64,000 nt of DNA, taken from the NCBI GenBank assembly GCA_026413225.1, contig CM048555.1, positions 78,127,785 through 78,191,784 on the forward strand. Reading direction: 5' to 3'. The position numbers and the translations under genes were made by a program. The DNA comes from Otis tarda (Eukaryota; Chordata; Aves; Otidiformes; Otididae). The notes under the pieces were generated by a model. The model was given only the letters and a program-made list of their open reading frames with translations, ran no database searches and was not told where the DNA came from. Positions 1 through 9,652 of this stretch are shown here, piece by piece (the stretch's first letter is position 1; every line of letters starts with the position of its first letter).

Positions 1-62
1 GGACAGTATCACAAGGGATCTCATGCACTAGTACCCTGCACAGCCTAAAGTTTGGCTTTCCA

Positions 63-122
63 GTTGGATATCCCTGCTCATTGCAGGGCGGTTGGACTAG
101 ATGACCTTTAAAAGGCCCTTCC
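63..122 (+). mobile_element. CR1 3'-end scrap, plus strand, arm 1 of a tail-to-tail composite
   Basis: This stretch reads as the plus-strand 3' untranslated end of a CR1 LINE. It has the TCCCTGCT...TGCAGGG segment, then GGTTGGACTAGATGACC, and stops inside the 'AAGG(T)CCCTTCC' segment before the octamer tail. At about 121 the sequence switches to the opposite strand of the same CR1 region, so this is one arm of an inverted pair. It encodes nothing. The CR1 assignment is clear from the other copies in this window; how the junction formed is inference. Confidence 0.8.
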
Positions 123-332
123 TGCAAGAAGCAGGGACATCTCCAATCAGATCAGGTTGCCCAGAGCCCCATCCAACCTGGCCTTGAAGGTTTCCAGGGA
201 TGGGGCATCTACCACCTCTCCAGGCAACCTGTTCCAGTGTTTCACCACCCTCATTGTAAAAATTTTTTTTTCCTTGTGTCCCATCTGAATCTACTTCCCT
301 CTATTTAAAAATGATTACCCCTTGTCCTACCA
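121..332 (-). mobile_element. CR1 3' end, minus strand, arm 2 of the composite
   Basis: Read on the minus strand this is the CR1 ORF2 C-terminus plus the start of the 3' UTR. The segments CCTGCAAGAAGCAGGGAC, ATCAGGTTGCCCAGAG and GGGATGGGGCATC are all present in their usual order. The copy has lost its 3' octamer tail and begins abruptly at the switch from plus-strand CR1. Its upstream side ends at about 332, directly against an LTR fragment. It has several differences from the young copies in this window and so belongs to an older subfamily. Confidence 0.85.
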
Positions 333-510
333 GTCTACTTGCTGGCAGGGCAATGTGAGAAGCAGAAAAGGCCTTGACTCTGTGTGAGCACTGATCAGCA
401 GTAACAAAAACATGCCTATCTTATCCACGCTTTTCAGCACAAATTCAAAATATAGCCCCATACAAGCTACTGTGAAGAAAATTAACCGTATCCCAGCCAA
501 AATCAGTACA
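333..510 (+). mobile_element. Partial LTR of an avian endogenous retrovirus (3' part only)
   Basis: This segment aligns by eye with the last 170 or so bases of the LTR at 56053-56588. Shared blocks are GTGAGAAGCAGAAAA, CCTTGA, GTGAGCACTG/GTAAGCACTG, CAGCACAAAT and the terminal CCCAGCCAAAA-CAG--CA. It ends in CA at 510, as LTRs do. The 5' two thirds are missing and CR1 sequence abuts it. No internal retroviral genes are present. Confidence 0.75.
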
Positions 511-2587
511 ATAGTAAAAGCTGAAAATCAAGTTTTTATCATTGTGATATTATCAGTGAGTCATTAGAACATGTTTCTTTTTTGAAAGGTGAGGAAAAAG
601 GAGAAAGCACAGTATAGTAAGGAGCTATGTCTAAGTATTTTTAAATGTTAGAACTGCAAACTGTCTCAATGAGTGCAGTGCACACTGTGCCTTTGTACAT
701 GATGACTCCTTAGCTGAGCTATACACTTTCTCCACATTATAAGGCATTCCATCAACAAATAAAAATCACATTGAAGCAATTGTAAAGAATGGCAAAGTTT
801 CTATCTATTTTATCAGGAAGAGAAAGAAAAAGTAGCTTTGCATTTGGAGATGCATATTAATAGTAGAGATAGCTTAGAGAAAGAAATTAGACTACACTTC
901 AGACAACTAATTTAAGCCAGATGAATATGACCCTTGTCAGAGCATCTTATGCCTTTTTAATAAAGGGTACCAGTTTCATTTACATGCACAGCTCTAGTTC
1001 TAAGTGAACTCTTGTTGAAAGCATCTTAGAGTGCTCTTCTCTTCTTACGAGATGCAGGACACATTCATGACATTTCTTAACACTCAAGGGGATTGAATTG
1101 AACTTCATCCCAGTGGAAAGGGATTTCGGTATTACTGAAGTAGATTAGTGCAAAGCAGGGACTATTTGAAGAAAAAAAACCACATCATTTACAAAGAAAA
1201 TAACAGATAGTGACATTAATTGCTAGGCTCTGTTCTGCCTATTTAAAGTTGAATGAGGCATCTTGACGGATGATTTTATAATAAAGCACATGGGATTTTT
1301 TGGTGGTGGTTTTATTTCTAATATATTTAATATCTCTTTGGCCTCATTTGGTTTGAACCTTTTTAATGTGCAACACGGTATCCCAGATCAGATAACTAGA
1401 CCCACCACAAGAACATTTTATCAGCTGCCAATGTCTAACAGTTCAAAAGAATATAAAAATCAGTGTTCATGATGATGTAATAGTTAGCCCAATCACATCA
1501 CAGGTAAAGCCAAAATGGTTCCTACCTCCTGCAACTGAAGCATGAGGAATATTTTGCTGTGGTAACTACAATTAAAAAAAAGATTACTTGTACACAGTTT
1601 ACTGACATAGCAGTCAAGTACCCTGATGAGCATCCTCTGGTTGTTTATTTGTGCTCTCCATCTTTCTGATCTTCCAGTTCTTTTGTCTAATCCTGTACTT
1701 TGAATACAAGGTCTTTAGAGGCATGGTTAATTGAATATGATAGGAAAAGATTGTGTTTAATAACCTAGGAGATCTTTCTCAGTCCCATGTTCCTTCTTTG
1801 ATGGTACACAGGGCAGTTCTGAGCTTTGTTTTATGGAGCTTTTCCCTTGTAGCTTTCTGATTTAAGCCTTCTGAGAAATAACACATTTTATTATTAACTC
1901 TGTCAAGTCATCTACAGCATGGAAAAGGTCAATGCCAAAGAGGGGCTGTACACAGAGGTTAACTAATGTAAAAATTCTAGTTTTAGGAGGATTATAATGA
2001 TTTACTAAAGTCTCTGTACCCTCTCTCAGGGTTTGTTTTAGGACTTGACCAAAATCCCATTGAGGTCAATTGTAGTCAGCATAAAAACTGAACTAGAAAT
2101 AGTAGCCTTTACTTTAAAATAGTGAGAGCTTACACTGAGGGGAATAGAGCTCACATCAGCCTAATGCACAGCTTGCTCCACTGTTCATCAGAAGCCATTA
2201 GAAAGATTTCAATGAAAAGCTTGCATTTAAAATACCGTAAAGCCCTTAAAGGAAAAACAAAAAAAAAATCCATAGACGACAAACATAAGAAGAGGGTATT
2301 TAAAATAACAAATGTAAAAGATTTTCTTTATGGGACATAATTACTTTTTTTTCAGATGACACTGACAGTATTCTATATGAAGCTATTTTGATATTAAAAT
2401 ATGACAATACAAACATTTTTTTATTAGGAAGAGTTTTTAAGTAATTATATGGGGAGGTGCTTCCTACATATTTCGTTTCCTGTTTAAAATACTTTCAAAA
2501 GATGTGGTTTTAAAATGTAGTGGATGGAGAGGGAGTCAAGAAAGACAATTACTCTGGAATTCAATTTGAAAAATATTTATTTTTTTC
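511..2587. other. AT-rich stretch, no gene seen
   Basis: No repeat family or exon is recognised with confidence here. The longest open frames are about 70 codons with no recognisable motif. One short segment (2051-2080) carries the CCCATTGA-GTCAAT near-palindrome that also recurs elsewhere in the window. Confidence 0.5.
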
Positions 2588-2646
2588 ACTGGAAAATGAA
2601 AAAAAATGAAATTGAAATTGAAAATGAAAAATTTTTCATTTTTCCC
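2588..2646. repeat. GAAATT/GAAAAT-rich low-complexity tract with a perfect palindrome
   Basis: The tract repeats GAAAAT/GAAATT units and ends in a 22-bp perfect palindrome at 2621-2642, whose arm is AAAATGAAAAA. It is AT-only apart from two bases. This is simple-sequence expansion with cruciform potential, and no function is implied. Confidence 0.8.
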
Positions 2647-2866
2647 TAATTTTATATAATCCTTGTTTAAGTCTATCTTTCAAAATTTGTGCTCTTTACA
2701 CTGCAGAAACATTGAGCTTAAAGTGATCTCATAATCAAATTAAGAATCTTGAGGCTTATCTGTTTGCTTGCATTCTTGCTCCCCCAAAACATATATTAGA
2801 AGATGTGTATTAGAGGAAGTATCATACACCAAGAAAGAGTTTCCTCAAGCTACAGTTCATTTAATT

Positions 2867-2896
2867 AAAAAAACAAACAAACAAACAAAAACAACA
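2867..2896 (+). repeat. (AAAC)n microsatellite
   Basis: Several perfect AAAC units follow a short poly-A run. This is an ordinary short tandem repeat. It may be the A-rich relic of an old insertion, but no flanking element is recognisable. Confidence 0.85.
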
Positions 2897-3614
2897 TGAA
2901 AGAAAGCATAACCTCAGACTAGGACAGGGACCTCAAAGTTTTCCCCCAAGTATCCAACTTCTTGTCTGCACATTCTCAGCACAGACAGGCCCCTCTTTCT
3001 GGGTGTCTTGCAGCTGTGTTCCATGAACTTTACTTAAAGACATGGATCTGAATAATAGATATCAAAGAAATTTGTTAGATAGCTTGTTTAGGTAACATCA
3101 GTTTAGAGACGACCCGTGTAGAGGAAAATAACTTTATCGGAGCTCCTAATATCATGAGAGAACTCCTCACTGTAGAAGCTTCAAAACCAAACACAATGAA
3201 ATTGTGCTTGGATAAAAAAAAGACACAGTATTCAAAATTTACGCTGCTCAGGTTTTCTGCCTGCAGTGTTTTCTCTCTTAGTGAAATTACCTGGATAGAG
3301 AATATTACACTTGAAGGTCATTCCTATGTACACGATACTACACGAGACTGAACTAATGAAAAACGCAAAGTTGTCTCAGCTCCACCACATAGAAAAGAGT
3401 CACTGAGGGAAAAATAATGTGCACTCAGTTTTGATGTCTTATCTCCAGCAAGTTCACAAATGCAATCTCTTAGACAAATTGTGCTGTCTGCTTCCCTTAG
3501 AACAATATAACCCAGCAGGTAGTCCCAATGGGTTTCTGTCCATTTGTCCCTCAGCTTCATCTTCCCAGTGCCAGTTTTCCTTATTCCCTTGTTGTCCCTT
3601 ATTCCTCACTAAAA

Positions 3615-5935
3615 CCATGCTGGACCTTGTGCTCACCAACAGGGAGGGGCTGGTGGGGGACGTGAAACTGATGGACAGCCTTGGCTGCAGTGACCATGAC
3701 GCGGTGGAATTCAAGATCCACGGGGCGGCGAGGAAACTGCACAGTAAGCTCTCTGCCCTAGATTTCAGGAAGGCGGACTTCGGCCTCTTCAGGAACCTCA
3801 TGGGCAAAGTGCCATGGGAGGCGGCCCTGGAGGGAAGAGGGGCCCAGGAAAGTTGGTCCATATTTAAGGAGCACCTCCTCCAAGCTCAGCAGAGGTGCAT
3901 CCCGATGAAGAAGAAGTCGGGCAAAAAGGCCAGGAGGCCAGCATGGATGAGCAAGGAGCTCCTGGACCAACTGAAAGTAAAGAAGGAAGCCTATAGAGGG
4001 TGGAAGCGGGGACAGGTAGCCTGGGAGGACTACCGAGTGGCTGTGCAAGCGGCCAGGGATAGGGTGAGGAAGGCTAAAGCCCTGATGGAATCGAATCTGG
4101 CCAGGGATATAAAAAGTAACAAGAAAAGCTTTTACAGGTATGTAGGGGACAAAAGAAAATGCAAGGAGAATGTAGGCCCCCTCCGGAAGGTAACGGGTGT
4201 CGTGGTTACCCGGGATGTGGAGAAGGCTGAGGTACTCAACGACTTTTTTGCCTCAGTCTTCACTGATAAGGGCTCTTGTCTCCCCACCCAAGCTGTGGGA
4301 GGCACAGGCAGGGACTGTGAGGATGAAGAACCGCCCACGGTGCTCGAAGAGCAGGTTCAGGACCATCTAAGGAACTTGAAGGTGCACAAGTCCATGGGGC
4401 CTGATGAGATCCATCCGCGCGTCCTGAGGGAACTGGCGGATGAAGTTGCCAAGCCACTGGCCATCATATTTGAGAAATCGTGGCGGTCTGGTGAGGTCCC
4501 CGATGACTGGAAGAGAGGGAACATAACCCCCATTTTAAAAAAGGGGAGTAAGGAAGACCCGGGCAACTACAGGCCGGTCAGCCTCACCTCCGTGCCTGGC
4601 AAGGTCATGGAGCAGATTCTCCTGGAAAGCATGCTAAGGCACATGGAGAGCAAGGAGGTGGTTGGTGACAGCCAACATGGCTTCACCAAGGGCAGATCGT
4701 GCCTGACCAATTTGGTGGCCTTTTATGACGGGGTAACAGCATCGGTGGACAAGGGACGGGCAACGGATATCGTCTACCTGGACTTGTGCAAAGCTTTTGA
4801 CACTGTCCCGCATGACATCCTTCTCTCTAAACTAGAGAGGCATGGGTTCGATGGATGGACCACTCGGTGGATAAGGAGTTGGCTGGATGGCCGCACTCAG
4901 AGAGTGGTGGTCAACGGCTCAATGTCCAAGTGGAGACCGGTCACCAGTGGCGTCCCTCAGGGGTCCGTGTTGGGCCCGGCCCTGTTCAACATCTTTGTCG
5001 GCGACATGGACAGTGGGGTAGAGTGCACCCTCAGCAAGTTCGCCGATGACACCAAGCTGTGTGGTGCCGTCGACTCGCTGGAAGGGAGGGATGCCATCCA
5101 GAGGGACCTTGACAGGCTGGAGAGGTGGGCCCGTGCCAACCTCATGAAGTTCAACCAGGCCAAGTGCAAGGTCCTGCACCTGGGTCGTGGCAATCCCAGG
5201 CACAAATACAGGCTGGGCGAAGATTGGATTGAGAGCAGCCCTGAGGAGAAAGACTTGGGAGTGCTGGTAGACGAGAGGCTCAACATGAGCCAACAATGCG
5301 CCCTTGTGGCCCAGAAGGCCAACGGCATCCTGGGCTGCATCAAGAGGAGCGTGGCCAGCAGGTCGAGGGAGGTGATTCTGCCCCTCTACTCTGCCCTGGT
5401 GAGGCCCCACCTGGAGTACTGTGTCCAGTTCTGGAGTCCCCAACACAAGAAGGACATGGACCAGTTGGAAAGGGTCCAGAGGAGGGCCACCAAGATGATC
5501 AGAGGGCTGGAGCACCTCTCCTATGAGGACAGGCTGAGAGAGTTGGGGCTGTTCAGCCTGGAGAAGAGGAGGCTCCGGGGAGACCTGATAGCGGTCTTCC
5601 AATACCTCAAGGGGGCCTACAGGAAAGATGGGGAGAAGCTGTTCAGTAGGGCCTGTTGTGATAGGACAAGGGGTAATGGGTTTAAATTAGAAGGAGGTAG
5701 GTTTAGATTAGATATTAGAAAATAATTTTTTACAATGAGAGTTGTAGAGCACTGGAACAGGTTGCCCAGAGAGGTGGTGGATGCCCCATCCCTGGAAATG
5801 TTCAAGGCCAGGCTGGATGAGGCTCTGAGCAACCTGATCTAGTCAGGGATGTCCCTGCTCTTGCAGGGGGGTTGGACTAGATGACCTTTGAAGGTCCCTT
5901 CCAACTCTAACCATTCTATAATTCTATGATTCTGT
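3615..5935 (+). mobile_element. CR1 LINE, 5'-truncated, 2.3 kb, youngest and longest copy
   Basis: This is the best CR1 (chicken repeat 1, non-LTR retrotransposon) copy in the window. Homology starts inside the endonuclease domain. It runs through the reverse transcriptase and C-terminal region, then the short 3' UTR (GGTTGGACTAGATGACC, CCCTTCCAACTC), and ends with about two octamer units (ATTCTATAATTCTATG) near 5934. The 5' UTR, ORF1 and most of the endonuclease are absent, as expected for 5'-truncated insertions. CR1 normally makes no clear target-site duplication and none is seen. The RT frame has no frameshift over about 2.1 kb, so the insertion is recent. A partner at 7152-7756 is nearly identical. 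Confidence 0.95.
3617..5725 (+). pseudogene. CR1 ORF2 fragment: end of endonuclease plus reverse transcriptase, one premature stop
   Basis: The open frame runs from 3419 to 5725 (768 codons), but the first 66 codons are host flank. CR1 homology begins near residue 67 ([11 protein letters not shown]), the last part of the APE-type endonuclease, whose catalytic Ser-Asp-His falls at residues 91-93. A basic linker follows, then RT: the YRPVSLTS finger motif near residue 384, motif A (LDLCKAFD) at 454, motif B ([10 protein letters not shown]) at 511 and the catalytic FADD box at 541-544. All RT active-site residues are intact. A TAA at 5723-5725 replaces the CAA (Gln) of the 32974-34294 copy. Without it the frame would continue 38 codons to the natural TAG at 5840-5842. 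The missing 5' half makes this a dead copy whatever the state of its RT. No promoter is visible. Confidence 0.93.
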
Positions 5936-7151
5936 GAAAACTTCCATGTGAACGCTACTGCACAATGATGTGAAGGGAGAAATCCAGGTATGTTGGCTCT
6001 CCTGTCATAACACCAGCCAGCCCCATGCAGAGACATTTAAAATGGCACCAGACCCCTAGTTTTAGCTACCCGCGTCACTCTCTGAATCTCCTCCTTTGGC
6101 AGTCACTCATGGCAAGTGTGTCCCAACTATGAAAAGGAAATACTGGACAAGTACTGTTCAGGAGGGTCTTGAGTGAGATCTACAAGTTTATCTAAAAAAT
6201 ATCTGGGTTGTTGTCTACAGTTCAGGGACTGAAATATGTTTTCAAGAAAAATCTGATGATGAAATATTTCAAGTTCAACATTTAATTAATACATTTAGCA
6301 ATTTGTGAGTTAACTACACATTACATTGTTGGAGACATGGACTTCCATTTGAATTGCCTTCAGTGCCCACTAGATTTCAGTACTAGTAGCACTAAGTATA
6401 ATTGGTTCTGCTACCACCTGTAGTGTACAAATTTAGTTTTGGTCCCATCCCAGCACCCATCTGCTCATAAACATCAGTTACAACAGCCTGAAGGTTTCTC
6501 TGTAGTGTGCCAAGTTCAGGTGTATACATGAGTGTATTCTAGAAGATGTAAAATAACATCTGATGATAGAGAATATTCATCCCTGCTGGGATGAGATGGC
6601 CACAGTTCTGCTCTCTGAATGAATGAAGCCTTGCAAATAGATAGTATGTGGTTAAGTGGCATGTATAATCACATATAAGGTTCTACTAAACCAAAACAAG
6701 CAACAAAAAAACCCCGAACTGTTGCATGACACCAAAAATTCTTATCAAGTATGGTGTGCAAAACCAACTTGTTCACACAAAAAGGCCTACGCTTTTTAAG
6801 ATGTAAAAGTACAAGTCAGCTTCTTGTTTTGAAAGAAGAGCTAAATGAAATGTACAAGAATAAATTCTTTAAGGTGTCTCTCTACTTCTGTAAGAGATTC
6901 ACTCCCAGATAAATTCTACAGTTTTCATTTATTATTTTGTTAGACATTACACAACAACAACAAAGAAAATCACAATGTATTAATAGAAGAATGAAAGACA
7001 GGCTCTGAAATTTAATTTACGTTCAACAGCAGACAAGATAAAAGTAAAAAAATGAAAAAAAAAACCCAAACCCAGGGAAGGAAATGAAGATTACCTTGAC
7101 AGACACTGCTTTTTTTTTTCTATTTGGTAGTTAAGCTCTATCAAGCAGGAG
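5936..7151. other. AT-rich spacer between two near-identical CR1 copies
   Basis: This is unique-looking AT-rich sequence with short A runs near 6700 and 7050. No exon or repeat family is recognised. Its interest is that it separates two CR1 copies sharing the same nonsense mutation. Confidence 0.5.
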
Positions 7152-7756
7152 CTGGGCTGCATCAAGAGGAGCGTGGCCAGCAGGTCGAGGGAGGTGATTC
7201 TGCCCCTCTACTCTGCCCTGGTGAGGCCCCACCTGGAGTACTGTGTCCAGTTCTGGAGTCCCCAACACAAGAAGGACATGGACCAGTTGGAAAGGGTCCA
7301 GAGGAGGGCCACAAAGATGATCAGAGGGCTGGAGCACCTCTCCTATGAGGACAGGCTGAGAGAGTTGGGGCTGTTCAGCCTGGAGAAGAGGAGGCTCCGG
7401 GGAGACCTGATAGCAGTCTTCCAATACCTCAAGGGGGCCTACAGGAAAGATGGGGAGAAGCTGTTCAGTAGGGCCTGTTGTGATAGGACAAGGGGTAATG
7501 GGTTTAAATTAGAAGGAGGTAGGTTTAGATTAGATATTAGAAAATAATTTTTTACAATGAGAGTTGTAGAGCACTGGAACGGGTTGCCCAGAGAGGTGGT
7601 GGATGCCCCATCCCTGGAAATGTTCAAGGCCAGGCTGGATGAGGCTCTGAGCAACCTGATCTAGTCAGGGATGTCCCTGCTTCTTGCAGGGGGGTTGGAC
7701 TAGATGACCTTTGAAGGTCCCTTCCAACTCTAACCATTCTATGATTCTATGATTCA
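7152..7756 (+). mobile_element. CR1 LINE 3' fragment, near-identical to 3615-5935
   Basis: This 0.6 kb 5'-truncated CR1 covers the RT C-terminal region and the 3' UTR, and ends in two ATTCTATG octamers. Compared by eye with 5332-5935 it differs at only about five places: ACC/ACA near 7312, GCG/GCA near 7413, A/G near 7580, one extra base in the CTTCTTGCAGG segment, and one octamer base. It shares the premature TAA (7545-7547) and the Tyr codon (TAC) in GGAGTACTGTGTCC, where the 33 kb and 52 kb copies have CAC. The open frame 7173-7547 is the remnant of ORF2. The two were either copied from one mutated source or one arose from the other. Confidence 0.93.
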
Positions 7757-9564
7757 ACGTCCCGCTAGACACATCAGAAAAAAATCTAAAATCACAGCTA
7801 TAAGCAGACTACCATATCAGCATGTGCACAATATTTGTTTTTATGTGTTTCTTACATAAATGTGTTTCCAACTTTGTAAACAAAACTGTAATCTTTCCCA
7901 TTTTTTTTAATAAAACCCATTTACTTTGTACTTTATGCACACAGAACGTTTAAACTGGAGTCAGGTGCATTTCACACTCACAGCACTTCTGCAAGAGCAA
8001 AGATTTCAAATAAGTTATCTTAGAGAGATAATCACTCCCTGGTTTGTCTTCATGTCTTAAGAATAGAGGTGTTTTTCTCATTAAAGTGAAAGAATCATTT
8101 TGCCTGTGACTAGCGGCAAGCATGAAAAGAAAGACTACCAGGCGTGATCCATGCCATGATGGGAAGCCCATAGCACTTGGACATGCCTGTAACATCTCAG
8201 CGAAGATACGCAAGGGAGAATGAAGTAGGAGTACAAAGGACTCATCCTGGGCACAAAAAGTACCATTGATGTTTAAGTGAATTGTACGTGCAGAATAAGT
8301 TTTCTCAGATACCCAGAAAGCTTAGACTTTTGAGTTTTAAATTTTAAGATCCAAACTTCTGTAAACTCCTGCAAAGCTATGTACATTTCAGAATTAATTT
8401 CCCAAATGATAACATTGTTTTATGACTCAGTTTAATAGGTTTAAATTAAAATTACCCATGTTTTATCTGTAAACTTCCATTGAAGGGAATTCAGTGCTGT
8501 GAATTCCAGCATTAATATTTGCTATCCAATCCTCCCTGCAAGCGGCACTGAGTATCTGTTTAACGTGTATTATTTCTTCCTCTTTAGCAAAGCTAAACGC
8601 ACACACACTTCCCTCAACACCATTAGAAAATCTAAATGCTGGAAAGATTAAGCTCTGTTAGTTTTGGATTTTCTGAATAGAAGGTGAGATCTTTTTCTGG
8701 GCTTGTTTATTATTTAAAGAAGCACTCTGTTCAAAGGAATGAATCTCGAAATCCCAGGAAGATATGTCAGGATTTGTGTCTCAGCTTTAAAAGTTGACCC
8801 CATCATCTCCACTGAATTACAGAAAGTTTCCAGACTTAACATGTGAAAACAGTGAAATTGCAAACCCTTGGTATGCAACAAGCTGTTCACCTGCAAGGTT
8901 GTCTTCACGACCAACAGCACCCTTGAGTTGTTGTTCAGATCCTTTCACCATATGACGGATTACTTGATCTCACCAAGCCTCACATGCCAAAATGCGTTTA
9001 ATCCAGTTAATATTTATGTCCTAGAAGTGGTACAGTTAACGGTTCACTAGATGGCGTTCAATAGGAATCAATACGAATTCTCAGTCTACACAATATTATG
9101 CGTAGAGGCACAGCCTTATTAGGAGAAATCTGTTCATCACAGATTTCAGTAATTTACACCAGAGTAAATGATACATGAATTTGCATTTCCAAAAGGTTAT
9201 TAAATATTAGAGATCTTTCAAGGCTAACATACATTGGCATTTTAAACTCCTGAAACTTTCAATTTTTGATGCTACTTAGTTAGTATTTTGTGGTTTCGCT
9301 TGCCGTTAGCATTTGATTCCTGAATTCAATCTGGGAAGGTATAATTTTGGTCAGCCTCAGAATGCAAGTTTCTGTTAGGATCCATAGTTATGTTTCCTAT
9401 TGTTAAACAATGATCAGAGTATCTTATTTCCACAGTTATAATTTTCCTAGCCTCAAATTCTTGAATGCATCTAAAGTAAGTATTATACATTACTCCTTTG
9501 CTGGAGATGCATGACGTAGAGATCTCTGTGTCTGGATGATGCTTTTAAGTCATATGGTTTAGTT
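7757..9564. other. AT-rich stretch, no gene seen
   Basis: Open frames are short (60-87 codons) and lack recognisable motifs on either strand. No repeat family was recognised. Confidence 0.5.
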
Positions 9565-9652
9565 TTAGGTACTCCTGCGAGGAGTGGGGAGTTGGACTCA
9601 ATGATCCTTATGAATCTTTTCCAACTTGAAATATTCTGTCATTCTATGGTCC
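9565..9652 (+). mobile_element. Old CR1 3' tail
   Basis: The segment reads as a diverged CR1 terminus: GAGTTGGACTCAATGATCCTTATG, then CTTTTCCAACTTG, then a decayed octamer pair (ATTCTGTC ATTCTATG). The 'GATGATCCTTATGGGTC' type of 3' end marks a different and older CR1 subfamily than the GACTAGATGACC copies. Only the last ~90 bases survive. Confidence 0.8.

Noticed and set aside
3419..3616. First 66 codons of the long frame before the CR1 homology
   Set aside because: They are host flank that happens to be open into the CR1 frame. The ATG at 3419 is not a CR1 start and the residues match no CR1 sequence.
4919..5602. 227-codon open frame on the minus strand inside the CR1 RT region
   Set aside because: It is antisense to the RT frame. 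Similar antisense frames occur at 33299-34069 and 52018-52545, because the GC-rich ORF2 codons rarely give antisense stops. No known domain is encoded.
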